From NCBI RefSeq assembly GCF_040361335.1, contig NZ_APNM01000001.1, positions 434,001-498,000 of the forward strand: 64,000 nucleotides of DNA, given 5' to 3'. The notes beneath the pieces are model-generated. The model searched no databases and was not told where the DNA came from. It saw only the letters and a list, made by a program, of their open reading frames with translations. The DNA is from APNM01 sp040361335. GTDB taxonomy: Bacteria; Pseudomonadota; Gammaproteobacteria; Nevskiales; Salinisphaeraceae. Below, piece by piece: positions 57,508 to 64,000 of this stretch. The number at the start of each line of letters is the position of its first letter. Within the stretch, counting starts at the first letter, position 1. Position numbers and translations under genes: made by a program.

Positions 57508-59133
57508 GTGTCCGTCGTGAACGCGCCCCTCACCGTCGCCATGGCCCAGCTCAACCTCTGGGTCGGGGACATCGACGGCAACGTCGACAAGATCATCGAG
57601 GCCGCGGGCATCGCCCGCGACCACCACGGCGCCGACCTGGTCGTCTTCCCCGAGATGGCGATCCTCGGCTATCCCCCCGACGATCTCCTGCTACGCCGCG
57701 GTCTGCCGGCGGCGGTGGGCATCGGCCTGGAGCGCATCCGCGAGACCGTGGACGGTATCGCCGTGGTGGTCGGCTACCCCGAGTACGTGGGCCCGGACAT
57801 CTACAACGCCGCCGCCGTGTTCCGCGACGGCGAGCGCATCGGCGGCTACCGCAAGCAATGCCTGCCCAACTACGGCGTGTTCGACGAACGCCGTCACTAC
57901 CGGCCCGGTGATCGACCCTGCGTGATCGAGGTGGCTGGCACCCGCGTCGGCGTGACTATTTGCGAGGACATCTGGGAGCCGGGCCCCGCCCGGCAGGCCG
58001 CCGACGCCGGCGCGCGGGTGCTGGTCAACCTGAATGCCTCGCCCTATCACCTCGGCAAGCGTGCCGAGCGTGAAAAGGTGCTCGGCGCCCGCGCCCGCGA
58101 CAACCAACTGCCCATCGTCTACGTCAACTGCGTCGGCGGCCAGGACGAGCTGGTGTTCGACGGTCGTTCCATGGTCCACGACGCCGCCGGCGGGCTGGCC
58201 GCCTGTGCCCCGGCCTTCCGCGAGGGCGTGTTCCCGGTGCGCTTCGAAAACGGCCGTCCCGTCGGCGGCGAGATCGCCGACACCACGGCCGACGAGGCAC
58301 TGACCTACGAGGCCGTGGTCCAGGCCACCCGCGACTATGTCGACCGCAACGGTTTCGCCGGCGCCCTGGTCGGGCTCTCCGGCGGCATCGACTCCGCGCT
58401 CACCCTGGCGGTCGCGGTGGACGCCCTGGGCGCCGACCGTGTCTGGGGCGTGGGCATGCCCTCGCGCTATACCGCGGCCATCAGCAACGAGGAAGCCGCG
58501 GCCCAGGCGGAGTTGCTCGGCGTGCGCTACGACGAGCTGCCGATCGAGCCCATGTTCGAACGCTACCTGGACACGCTCGGCGACCTGTTCGCCGGCCGGG
58601 AGCCCGACGCCACGGAGGAGAACCTGCAGTCGCGCATCCGCGGCGCGCTGCTCATGGCACTGTCCAACAAGTTCCACCACCTGGTGCTGGCCACCGGCAA
58701 CAAGAGCGAGATGGCGGTGGGCTACGCCACGCTCTACGGCGACATGTGCGGTGGTTTCGCGCCGCTCAAGGACGTCTACAAGAGCTGGGTCTACCGGCTG
58801 TCCGAGTACCGCAACACCGTGTCGCCGGCGATCCCGCGCCGGGTGATCGAGCGTCCGCCCTCGGCCGAGCTGCGCGCCGACCAGGCCGACACCGATACCC
58901 TGCCGCCCTACGACGAACTGGACCCGATCATCGAGGCCTACGTCGAGGACGGCCGTTCCATCGACGAGATCTGCGAGCTGGGCTACGGCGAGGAGACGGT
59001 GCGCAAGGTCGCCGGCCTGATCCGCCGCGCCGAGTACAAGCGCCGCCAGGCCGCGCCCGGACCCAAGGTCACGCGCCGCGCCTTCGGGCGCGACCGGCGC
59101 TATCCGATCACGGCGGTGTACGGGGACCTGTAG
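57508..59133 (+). CDS. nadE: NadE, glutamine-dependent NAD+ synthetase
   Basis: NadE makes NAD from deamido-NAD, ATP and glutamine-derived ammonia. The 541-residue protein has an N-terminal nitrilase-type glutaminase with the triad in FPEMAILGYPP (Glu), YRKQCLPNYGVFDE (Lys) and VGVTICEDIWE (Cys), and a C-terminal synthetase domain with the PP-loop GLSGGIDSALT and ATGNKSEMAVGY. The start is GTG at 57508, although GTG 57517 is possible. It follows sucD after 16 bp. A REP-like palindrome begins 11 bp after its stop. Confidence 0.97.
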   Translation: MSVVNAPLTVAMAQLNLWVGDIDGNVDKIIEAAGIARDHHGADLVVFPEMAILGYPPDDLLLRRGLPAAVGIGLERIRETVDGIAVVVGYPEYVGPDIYNAAAVFRDGERIGGYRKQCLPNYGVFDERRHYRPGDRPCVIEVAGTRVGVTICEDIWEPGPARQAADAGARVLVNLNASPYHLGKRAEREKVLGARARDNQLPIVYVNCVGGQDELVFDGRSMVHDAAGGLAACAPAFREGVFPVRFENGRPVGGEIADTTADEALTYEAVVQATRDYVDRNGFAGALVGLSGGIDSALTLAVAVDALGADRVWGVGMPSRYTAAISNEEAAAQAELLGVRYDELPIEPMFERYLDTLGDLFAGREPDATEENLQSRIRGALLMALSNKFHHLVLATGNKSEMAVGYATLYGDMCGGFAPLKDVYKSWVYRLSEYRNTVSPAIPRRVIERPPSAELRADQADTDTLPPYDELDPIIEAYVEDGRSIDEICELGYGEETVRKVAGLIRRAEYKRRQAAPGPKVTRRAFGRDRRYPITAVYGDL

Positions 59134-59143
59134 CCGCCGGACT

Positions 59144-59200
59144 AAATAAGGGGACGGTATACTTAATTCTTTAGAAATTAAGTATACCGTCCCCTTATTT
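59144..59200. repeat. REP-like palindrome copy 5 (between nadE and the RAYT gene)
   Basis: Arms at 59144-59168 and 59176-59200 pair perfectly over 25 bp with a 7-nt loop. One base differs from copies 1-4 (AAATAAGG for AATTAAGG), and the opposite arm carries the matching change. AAATAA is read as the last Lys codon and the stop of the RAYT gene. Confidence 0.95.
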
Positions 59201-59863
59201 CTCCCTTGCTTTTGGTTTGGGGCCGGGCTTGCGTCTCTGGAGCTTACGGCCGAGGCGGCGTTCGGCGTCCTTGATGAAGTCCTCCGTGCCCAGCGGGCGG
59301 CCGGTGCGCATGTGCCGCTCCAGATCCAGGGCAATGCGTTCGGGGAGGCGTTCGGCCAGGTAGCCGGCCCAGTCGTCGACCAGTTCCCGCGCTGACGCCG
59401 GGTCGACCAGGGGGTCGTCGCGGCCGGTCAGGTGTGCCCGCGCGCTGGACCAGGGCCAGTCCGCCGGGTCGGAGACCAGTCCACCCTGGACCGGGTTGAG
59501 TTCGACGTAGCGCATTGCCTGCAGCAGGTGAGATTCCTCCATCGGGAAGGAATGGAAGCGGCCCTGCCACAGGTGACCGGTCCAGTCTTCTCGCTGGTTC
59601 ACGTGTTGGGTATAGCGTCGGTGCGCCTCGCTCACGCAGGCTCGAAGCCCGTCCTCGTCCTGTGGCACCAGGATCAGATGCACGTGGTTCGGCATCAGGC
59701 AGTAGGCGAGCACCTCGGTGCCGGCCTTGCGCGCGTACTGACCGACCCAGTGCAGGTACCTGGTGTAGTCCTCGTCGCGGAAGAAGACCGGCTCGCGCCG
59801 GTTGCCGCGCTGGGTCACGTGATGGGGAACGCCGGGCAGGACGACGCGGGCGAGACGGGGCAT
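59195..59863 (-). CDS. RAYT, REP-associated tyrosine transposase (Y1/IS200-like)
   Basis: The 222-residue protein is a Y1 HUH-type transposase: N-terminal MPRLARVVLPGVPHHVTQRG, the HUH motif in MPNHVHLI (His60 and His62), the likely nucleophile Tyr84 in HRRYTQHVNQ, and GHLWQGRFHS. RAYTs nick and move REP-type palindromes. A basic C-terminal tail (RRLGRKLQRRKPGPKPK) may help DNA binding. Two palindromes of the local REP-like family bracket the gene, and the 3' one supplies its final Lys and stop. It lies between nadE and bamD. The frame and all motifs are intact, so it may be active. Confidence 0.92.
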   Translation of the reverse strand: MPRLARVVLPGVPHHVTQRGNRREPVFFRDEDYTRYLHWVGQYARKAGTEVLAYCLMPNHVHLILVPQDEDGLRACVSEAHRRYTQHVNQREDWTGHLWQGRFHSFPMEESHLLQAMRYVELNPVQGGLVSDPADWPWSSARAHLTGRDDPLVDPASARELVDDWAGYLAERLPERIALDLERHMRTGRPLGTEDFIKDAERRLGRKLQRRKPGPKPKAREK

Positions 59864-59907
59864 GAATACGGTCCAACTTCGATTCAGGTCCGTAGCCAGT
59901 ATGCAAG

Positions 59908-59960
59908 ATAAGGGGACGGTATACTTAATTGCTAGTGAATTAAGTATACCGTCCCCTTAT
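59908..59960. repeat. REP-like palindrome copy 6 (upstream of RAYT, at the bamD 3' end)
   Basis: Arms of 23 nt at 59908-59930 and 59938-59960 enclose a 7-nt loop. The outer two bases of the 25-nt form are not kept. It lies 45 bp before the RAYT start and 14 bp from the bamD stop. Confidence 0.93.
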
Positions 59961-59974
59961 CCGCTTTTCGCCCG

Positions 59975-60934
59975 TCAGCGCGACTCGCGCAGCGAGACCT
60001 GTTCTTCTTCTTTTTCGTTCTCCGACCGCTCGCCGTCGGCCGGTCCGCTCTCCGCGTTGTCGGCGGGCGTGGCGTCCATCGGCGGCAGCTCGTAGCGGGG
60101 CTCCAGGCCGGCGCGCTGCCGGTAGAACTCCTCGCGGTGCAGCAGGTAGTTGGGGTAGGAGACCTGCAGGATGTTGCGGGTGTCCTGCGCCAGCTCTTCC
60201 AGGCCGAGCTTGCGGTAGGCGTGCTCCATGATCTCCAGCGCCCGCGGCACCGAGTCCGAGCCCTGGTAGCGCTGGATGATGGCCTCCGCCCGGCGGCTGG
60301 CCGCCACCCAGGCGCGGCGGCGCAGGTAGTATTCGGCGATGATCAGGTCGTGCGCCGCCAGGCGGTGCTTGATCTCCACCATCCGTAGCTGCGCGTCCTT
60401 GTTGTACGGGCTGTCCGGGAAGTTCTGGATCAGCAGGTTGAAATCGGTGAAGGCCTGGCGCAGGTGGGTCGGATCGCGCTGGCGCTGGTCGCCGCCGACC
60501 AGACTGTTGCCGCGCAGGCGCTCGTAGTTGCTCAGCCCGCGCAGGTAGTACACGTAGTCGATATGCTGGTGCCGCGGGTGCTGCTTGACGAAGCGGTCCG
60601 CCGCGGCGATGGCGGCGTCGTACTCGAACGCCCGAAAGTGCGCGGTGATGCTCTCCAGCTCCGCCTGCGTGGCGTACTTGGTGAACGGGAAGCGTGACTG
60701 CGCCTCGCGGTACAGCTCCAGCGCCCGCGTCGGGTCGCCGGAGATCAGGAACCCCCGCGCGGTGTTGTAGACCGTCTCGGCCTCGGCCCGCTCCAGGGCC
60801 TGGCTGTCGCGGCCGAGGAGCTGGTCCTGGGCGATGCGCAGTTCCTGGCGGTTTTTGCCCTGGCCGCCGCCGCAGGCGGTGAGGACCAGGGTGCCGGCGA
60901 CGAGCGCGACGGCGCGGATGGCGAACAATCGCAT
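59975..60934 (-). CDS. bamD: BamD, outer-membrane protein assembly lipoprotein
   Basis: BamD is the essential lipoprotein of the BAM complex, on the periplasmic face of the outer membrane. The protein has a lipoprotein signal (MRLFAIRAVALVAGTLVLTAC, with lipidated Cys in LTACG) and then five TPR-like repeats, with RFPFTKYATQAELESITAHF and NFPDSPYNKDAQLR typical of the family. The acidic, Glu/Ser-rich C-terminal tail (about 45 residues) is longer than in E. coli. I use the ATG at 60934, which fits the signal peptide and leaves a leader after a -10-like TATACT; an in-frame ATG at 60958 is possible. It diverges from rluD. Confidence 0.94.
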   Translation of the reverse strand: MRLFAIRAVALVAGTLVLTACGGGQGKNRQELRIAQDQLLGRDSQALERAEAETVYNTARGFLISGDPTRALELYREAQSRFPFTKYATQAELESITAHFRAFEYDAAIAAADRFVKQHPRHQHIDYVYYLRGLSNYERLRGNSLVGGDQRQRDPTHLRQAFTDFNLLIQNFPDSPYNKDAQLRMVEIKHRLAAHDLIIAEYYLRRRAWVAASRRAEAIIQRYQGSDSVPRALEIMEHAYRKLGLEELAQDTRNILQVSYPNYLLHREEFYRQRAGLEPRYELPPMDATPADNAESGPADGERSENEKEEEQVSLRESR

Positions 60935-60982
60935 GCTAAATTGACGTCTTTCGGGCATTGAACCAACTCACGAGTATACCGG

Positions 60983-61975
60983 ATGGTTTCCGCGTCACGT
61001 AATGCGGGTGATGGTGCCCGGGTCGAGACCTTCTCGATACCGGAGAGCTACCGCGGACAACGCTTGGACAAGGCGCTGGCCGATTTGTTGCCTGATTATT
61101 CGCGCAGCCGCCTCCAGGCCTGGCTGCGAGACGGGCTCATCCGGGTGGACGACGCGGTGCCCGCGCCCCGCACCACCGTGCGCGGCGGTGAGCGGGTCTC
61201 CGCCCGGCTGGCGCCCGAGCCGGCCGAGCCGGACGTGGCGCCGGAGCCCATCGCGCTGGACATCGTGCACGAGGACCCGGACCTGTTCGTGATCGACAAG
61301 CCGGCCGGGCTGGTGGTGCATCCCGGCGCCGGCAACGCCGGCGGCACCCTGCAGAACGCGCTCCTGCACCGTGACCCCGGCCTCGCCGCGGTGCCGCGCG
61401 CGGGCATCGTGCACCGCCTGGACAAGGACACCAGCGGCCTGTTGGTGATCGCGCGCACCCTGCGGGCGCACAAACGCCTGGTCGCGGCCCTGGCCGAGCG
61501 CGAGATCGAACGCGAGTACGAGGCCGTGGTCTATGGTGTGCTCACGGCCGGCGGCACGGTGGACGCGCCCATCGGCCGCCATCCGGTGGACCGCAAGCGC
61601 ATGGACGTGCGCGAGGGCGCGCGCGAGGCCGTGACCCACTACCGCGTGCTGCGCCGGTTCCGGGCGCACACCCATGTCAAGCTCAAGCTGGAGTCCGGGC
61701 GCACCCACCAGATCCGGGTGCACATGCGCCACATCCGGCATCCGCTGGTGGGCGATCCCGTCTACGGCCGACGCCTCGCCATCCCCGTCGGGGCCGATGA
61801 CTCCCTGGCGAACAGCCTGCGGGACTTTCGCCGCCAGGCCCTGCACGCCCGGCGGCTGGCCCTGGCCCACCCAGTCTCCGGCGAATGGCTGGAGTGGCGG
61901 GCACCGGCGCCGGACGACCTGGCGGCCCTGCTGGCGGCGTTGACGGACGACGCGCGGCGGCACGGGGGGGACTGA
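60983..61975 (+). CDS. rluD: RluD-family 23S rRNA pseudouridine synthase
   Basis: RluD makes pseudouridines in helix 69 of 23S rRNA. The 330-residue protein has an N-terminal S4 RNA-binding domain (GQRLDKALADLLPDYSRSRLQAWLRDG) and the catalytic core with the Asp in GIVHRLDKDTSGLLVIA. LESGRTHQIRVHM and HPLVGDPVYG follow. The position, divergent from bamD and followed by pgeF, is the same as in E. coli. The starts of bamD and rluD are at most 48 bp apart, so their promoters must overlap. Confidence 0.96.
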   Translation: MVSASRNAGDGARVETFSIPESYRGQRLDKALADLLPDYSRSRLQAWLRDGLIRVDDAVPAPRTTVRGGERVSARLAPEPAEPDVAPEPIALDIVHEDPDLFVIDKPAGLVVHPGAGNAGGTLQNALLHRDPGLAAVPRAGIVHRLDKDTSGLLVIARTLRAHKRLVAALAEREIEREYEAVVYGVLTAGGTVDAPIGRHPVDRKRMDVREGAREAVTHYRVLRRFRAHTHVKLKLESGRTHQIRVHMRHIRHPLVGDPVYGRRLAIPVGADDSLANSLRDFRRQALHARRLALAHPVSGEWLEWRAPAPDDLAALLAALTDDARRHGGD

Positions 61976-61981
61976 ACCGTC

Positions 61982-62734
61982 GTGTCCGGGATCGAGCCGA
62001 TCGGGTTCCTGCCCGCCGAATGGTCCGCGCCGCCCGGCGTGCACGCCGGCACCAGCACGCGTGCCGGAGGCGTGAGCGCGGGCGAGTACGCGAGCTTCAA
62101 CCTGGGTGACCGCGCCGGCGACGACCCGGCGGCGGTCGCCGAGAACCGCCGGCGTCTGCGGGTCGGCCTCAACCTGGTCCATGAACCGCGCTGGCTGTAC
62201 CAGGTGCATGGGACCCGCGTCGTACCGGCCACGCCCGGTCCAGAGCTGCCCGAGGCGGACGCCGCCGTGGCCGCCGCCCCCGGCGAGGTCTGCGCCGTGC
62301 TCACCGCCGATTGCCTGCCGGTCCTGCTCTGCGACGACGGCGGCACGCGAGTGGCCGCGGCCCACGGCGGCTGGCGCGGCCTGGCCGGCGGCATCCTCGC
62401 CGAGACGGTGGCCGCGATGACGGTGCCGCCGGCGACCGTCATGGCCTGGCTGGGCCCGGCCATCGGCCCGGCCGCCTTCGAGGTGGGCGACGAGGTGCGG
62501 GCCGCCTTCGTCGCGCGCGATCCGGACCATGCCGCCGCCTTCGCCCCCGGCGCGGCGCCCGGCAAGCACCAGGCGGACATCTATGCCCTGGCCCGGCGCG
62601 AACTGGCCCGGGCCGGCGTGGCGCGGGTCTACGGCGGGGGACGCTGCACCGTCACCGAGGCGGACACCTTCTATTCCTACCGCCGTCAGGGCGGCGAGTG
62701 CGGGCGCATGGCGAGTCTGATCTGGCGGGACTGA
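61982..62734 (+). CDS. pgeF: PgeF (YfiH), purine nucleoside phosphorylase / peptidoglycan editing factor
   Basis: The 250-residue protein belongs to the laccase-domain (YfiH) family, whose members act on purine nucleosides and in E. coli prevent use of UDP-MurNAc-L-Ser. Metal ligands are visible in YQVHGTRV, LTADCLPVLL and AHGGWRGLAGG, with GPAIGPAAFEVG and CTVTEADTFYSYRR toward the C-terminus. The start is GTG at 61982, 6 bp after the rluD stop, so the two genes are co-transcribed as in E. coli. Confidence 0.94.
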   Translation: MSGIEPIGFLPAEWSAPPGVHAGTSTRAGGVSAGEYASFNLGDRAGDDPAAVAENRRRLRVGLNLVHEPRWLYQVHGTRVVPATPGPELPEADAAVAAAPGEVCAVLTADCLPVLLCDDGGTRVAAAHGGWRGLAGGILAETVAAMTVPPATVMAWLGPAIGPAAFEVGDEVRAAFVARDPDHAAAFAPGAAPGKHQADIYALARRELARAGVARVYGGGRCTVTEADTFYSYRRQGGECGRMASLIWRD

Positions 62735-62817
62735 CGAACTGGGATTCCCTTGCCGGGCCCGCCTTCAAGCGGGGCAGGCCGGCACGTTTCGCTCACAGGT
62801 TTGGTTGGCGGAGCAGG

Positions 62818-62850
62818 AAACCACAGAGGCGCACGGAGGCGCGCAGAGGG
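62818..62850 (+). repeat. Cassette-type repeat, relative of the sucC-sucD repeats
   Basis: The sequence starts AAACCACAGAGGCGCACGGA and continues with GGCGCGCAGAGGG. It shares AACCACAGAGG with the left repeat of the GxxExxY cassette and lies 34 bp before the DUF2442/DUF4160 pair. Confidence 0.7.
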
Positions 62851-62883
62851 ACATGACTGTCGTCCCGGCAGCCGCGGCAGCAA

Positions 62884-63135
62884 TCAATGTGCCTTGATGC
62901 CCTCGAGTAACCCGAGCACGGCGATGTCCTCGTCCAGGTCGGGCCAGTGGATGCCGCGCCCGCCCGCCATGAGTTGGCAGTTGCCCCGACTCTCGGGATC
63001 GGCCTCCCGGAGGCGGGGGAACCAGGACAGGGGCGTGCTGATCGTGCGGCCGTCGGCCAGGACGACGACGAGTTCGTCTTCGGTGCAGTGTGCCGCCACT
63101 GCGATCACGGCTTTTTCAGATGCCAAAGAACTCAT
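62884..63135 (-). CDS. DUF2442 protein
   Basis: The 83-residue protein matches DUF2442 (LVVVLADGRTISTPLSWFPRL and GGRGIHWPDLDEDIAVLGLLEG). It forms the second gene of a pair with a DUF4160 gene, overlapping it by 20 bp. Such pairs are common and behave like small toxin-antitoxin or accessory modules in genome context, but the function is not proven. It probably has a DNA- or protein-binding role as the antitoxin-like partner (inference). Confidence 0.85.
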   Translation of the reverse strand: MSSLASEKAVIAVAAHCTEDELVVVLADGRTISTPLSWFPRLREADPESRGNCQLMAGGRGIHWPDLDEDIAVLGLLEGIKAH

Positions 63136-63352
63136 GCCACGCCCTCATGAGATGCGATTCGTATTTTGTCACGATGCGTCTGATCCGCGTCAATTCATGA
63201 GACGCAAAACCGACATTTCCCGCCAGTGAAACCGGACGGAGCCAGAACTTGGCCACGGCCTCGTCGCGCTGTATGTGGATGTGCGGAGGCTCCGCATTTT
63301 CGTTCGAATAGAAGAAAAGGCGATAGGGGCCTGATCTCAGAGCGGTTGGCAT
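63116..63352 (-). CDS. DUF4160 protein
   Basis: The 78-residue protein matches DUF4160: GPYRLFFYSNENAEPPHIHIQRDEAVAKFWL, then SLAGNVGFASHELTRI. The motif EPPHIH is the family hallmark. The ATG at 63352 is the family start; the frame is open upstream to 63391 but the extra residues do not fit. It overlaps the DUF2442 gene and is probably the toxin-like or effector partner (inference). The pair lies between two repeat types that also surround other small cassette genes. Confidence 0.82.
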   Translation of the reverse strand: MPTALRSGPYRLFFYSNENAEPPHIHIQRDEAVAKFWLRPVSLAGNVGFASHELTRIRRIVTKYESHLMRAWHEFFGI

Positions 63353-63420
63353 GACGTCGAGTCCTTGACGCTGAGTCCCACATCGATCCATCGATGGATT
63401 GCGCTTAGCCCGTAGGGCCT

Positions 63421-63452
63421 AATCTGCGTTAATCGGCGTGCATCCGCGGATT
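63421..63452 (+). repeat. Repeat upstream of the DUF4160 gene
   Basis: AATCTGCGTTAATCGGCG, two bases, then ATCCGCGGATT is a partly palindromic sequence (AATC-GCG...CGCGGATT). It lies 69 bp before the DUF4160 start and may mark the other end of the cassette. Confidence 0.55.
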
Positions 63453-63485
63453 GCCTCGCAGCGGTAGCCGGCCGTCCCGTCCCGG

Positions 63486-63977
63486 CTACGACGCGCTGCG
63501 GATGAACCGCTCCAGGGTCCGGCGGCTCGGGGCCTTGCCGGTCTCCTCGTACAGGCCGTAGAGCGCCGCCGCCAACTCGGCCTTGCGTGCCGGCGGCAGT
63601 TGCCGGTCCATGTCTTCCAGGGCGGTTTCGACGGCCGTCAGCACCTCGGTCAGGCGCCGCGTGTCGGGTGGCCCGGCCGTGTTCCCGTCCGGACCGCGCG
63701 TTCGATAGGTGCCGCGCGTGTCGTGGGCCATGGCCGGTGCGGCGGCCGGGGGCGCCAGGTCTTCGCCGGTGAGCAGCCAGTGCGTGTCGATGCCGGCGCC
63801 GGCCAGTCGCCGCAGCGCTTCGCCGCCCGGGACCCGCTTGCCGCCCTCGTAGTCCCGGTAGGAGGGCAGGGGCATGTCCATGGCTTCGGCGAAGGCGCGC
63901 TGACTCTGGGAGCGTGCCTTGCGCGCCCGCTTCAAACGGGCGCCGATCGATTCGCGGTCGTTTCCCTGGTCCGTCAT
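63486..63977 (-). CDS. XRE-family transcriptional regulator
   Basis: The 163-residue protein has an N-terminal Cro/CI helix-turn-helix (IGARLKRARKARSQSQRAFAEAM, then PSYRDYEGGKRVPGGEALRRLAGAGIDTHWLLTGE), then a proline/alanine linker and a helical C-terminal part. The pattern in which a HTH is followed by GIDTHWLLTG is like phage-type or phage-derived repressors. No partner gene is seen inside the window. The ATG at 63977 leaves 23 bp to the window edge, so its regulatory region is not visible. Targets are unknown. Confidence 0.82.
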   Translation of the reverse strand: MTDQGNDRESIGARLKRARKARSQSQRAFAEAMDMPLPSYRDYEGGKRVPGGEALRRLAGAGIDTHWLLTGEDLAPPAAAPAMAHDTRGTYRTRGPDGNTAGPPDTRRLTEVLTAVETALEDMDRQLPPARKAELAAALYGLYEETGKAPSRRTLERFIRSAS

Positions 63978-64000
63978 GGGGTCCTTCCGTCTGGGCTCGG

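Overview
The window is GC-rich chromosomal DNA from a gammaproteobacterium. This rests on gene order: a division and cell wall cluster ending in ftsQ-ftsA-ftsZ-lpxC followed by secA, the mutT-yacG-zapD-coaE-pilD-pilC-pilB block, pilS-pilR beside a type IV pilin gene, and the divergent bamD / rluD-pgeF pair. A free-living lineage near the Chromatiales/Ectothiorhodospiraceae is my inference only; there is no rRNA to fix it.

1-13.6 kb is one nearly gapless envelope and division operon: murE (cut by the window edge), murF, mraY, murD, ftsW, murG, murC, ddl, ftsQ, ftsA, ftsZ, lpxC. Neighbours mostly overlap by 4 bp; murB is absent. 13.6-20.6 kb holds dciA, an M23 peptidase, secA, argJ and a Nudix-ThiE fusion. 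20.6-29.5 kb is the minus-strand yacG-zapD-coaE-pilD-pilC block and pilB, split by a plus-strand island of a MaoC hydratase, a thiolase-like protein without its catalytic Cys and His, and a ParDE toxin-antitoxin pair.

29.8-41.1 kb is a surface-glycan region: a frameshifted UDP-GlcNAc 2-epimerase, a flippase-like membrane protein and two sulfotransferases on the plus strand face an ArnD-like deacetylase, two GT2 enzymes, an ArnT-like GT39 enzyme, a UDP-sugar dehydrogenase and a GT-C/TPR protein on the minus strand. 41.2-47.2 kb has two paralogous secreted proteins of unknown function, an orphan gspC, a large DUF1302 outer-membrane protein and tadA. 47.6-54.7 kb is a pilus unit: a second GT-C/TPR protein (likely pilin glycosyltransferase), pilA with a sigma-54 promoter and tandem upstream palindromes, then pilR-pilS. 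A Phd/PIN toxin-antitoxin module sits beside pilR, and a second, diverged copy of the pilR 3' end lies on its far side.

54.9-64 kb carries sucC and sucD separated by a GxxExxY gene cassette flanked by inverted repeats, nadE, a REP-associated (RAYT) transposase, bamD, rluD, pgeF, a DUF2442/DUF4160 pair between similar repeats, and an XRE regulator.

Six near-identical long palindromes (core GGGGACGGTATACTTAATT) lie at gene 3' ends across the window; two bracket the RAYT gene, and several overlap or supply stop codons. With the cassettes at pilR, sucCD and the DUF2442/DUF4160 pair, they show a core genome repeatedly entered by very small mobile units that settle at gene ends without breaking genes.
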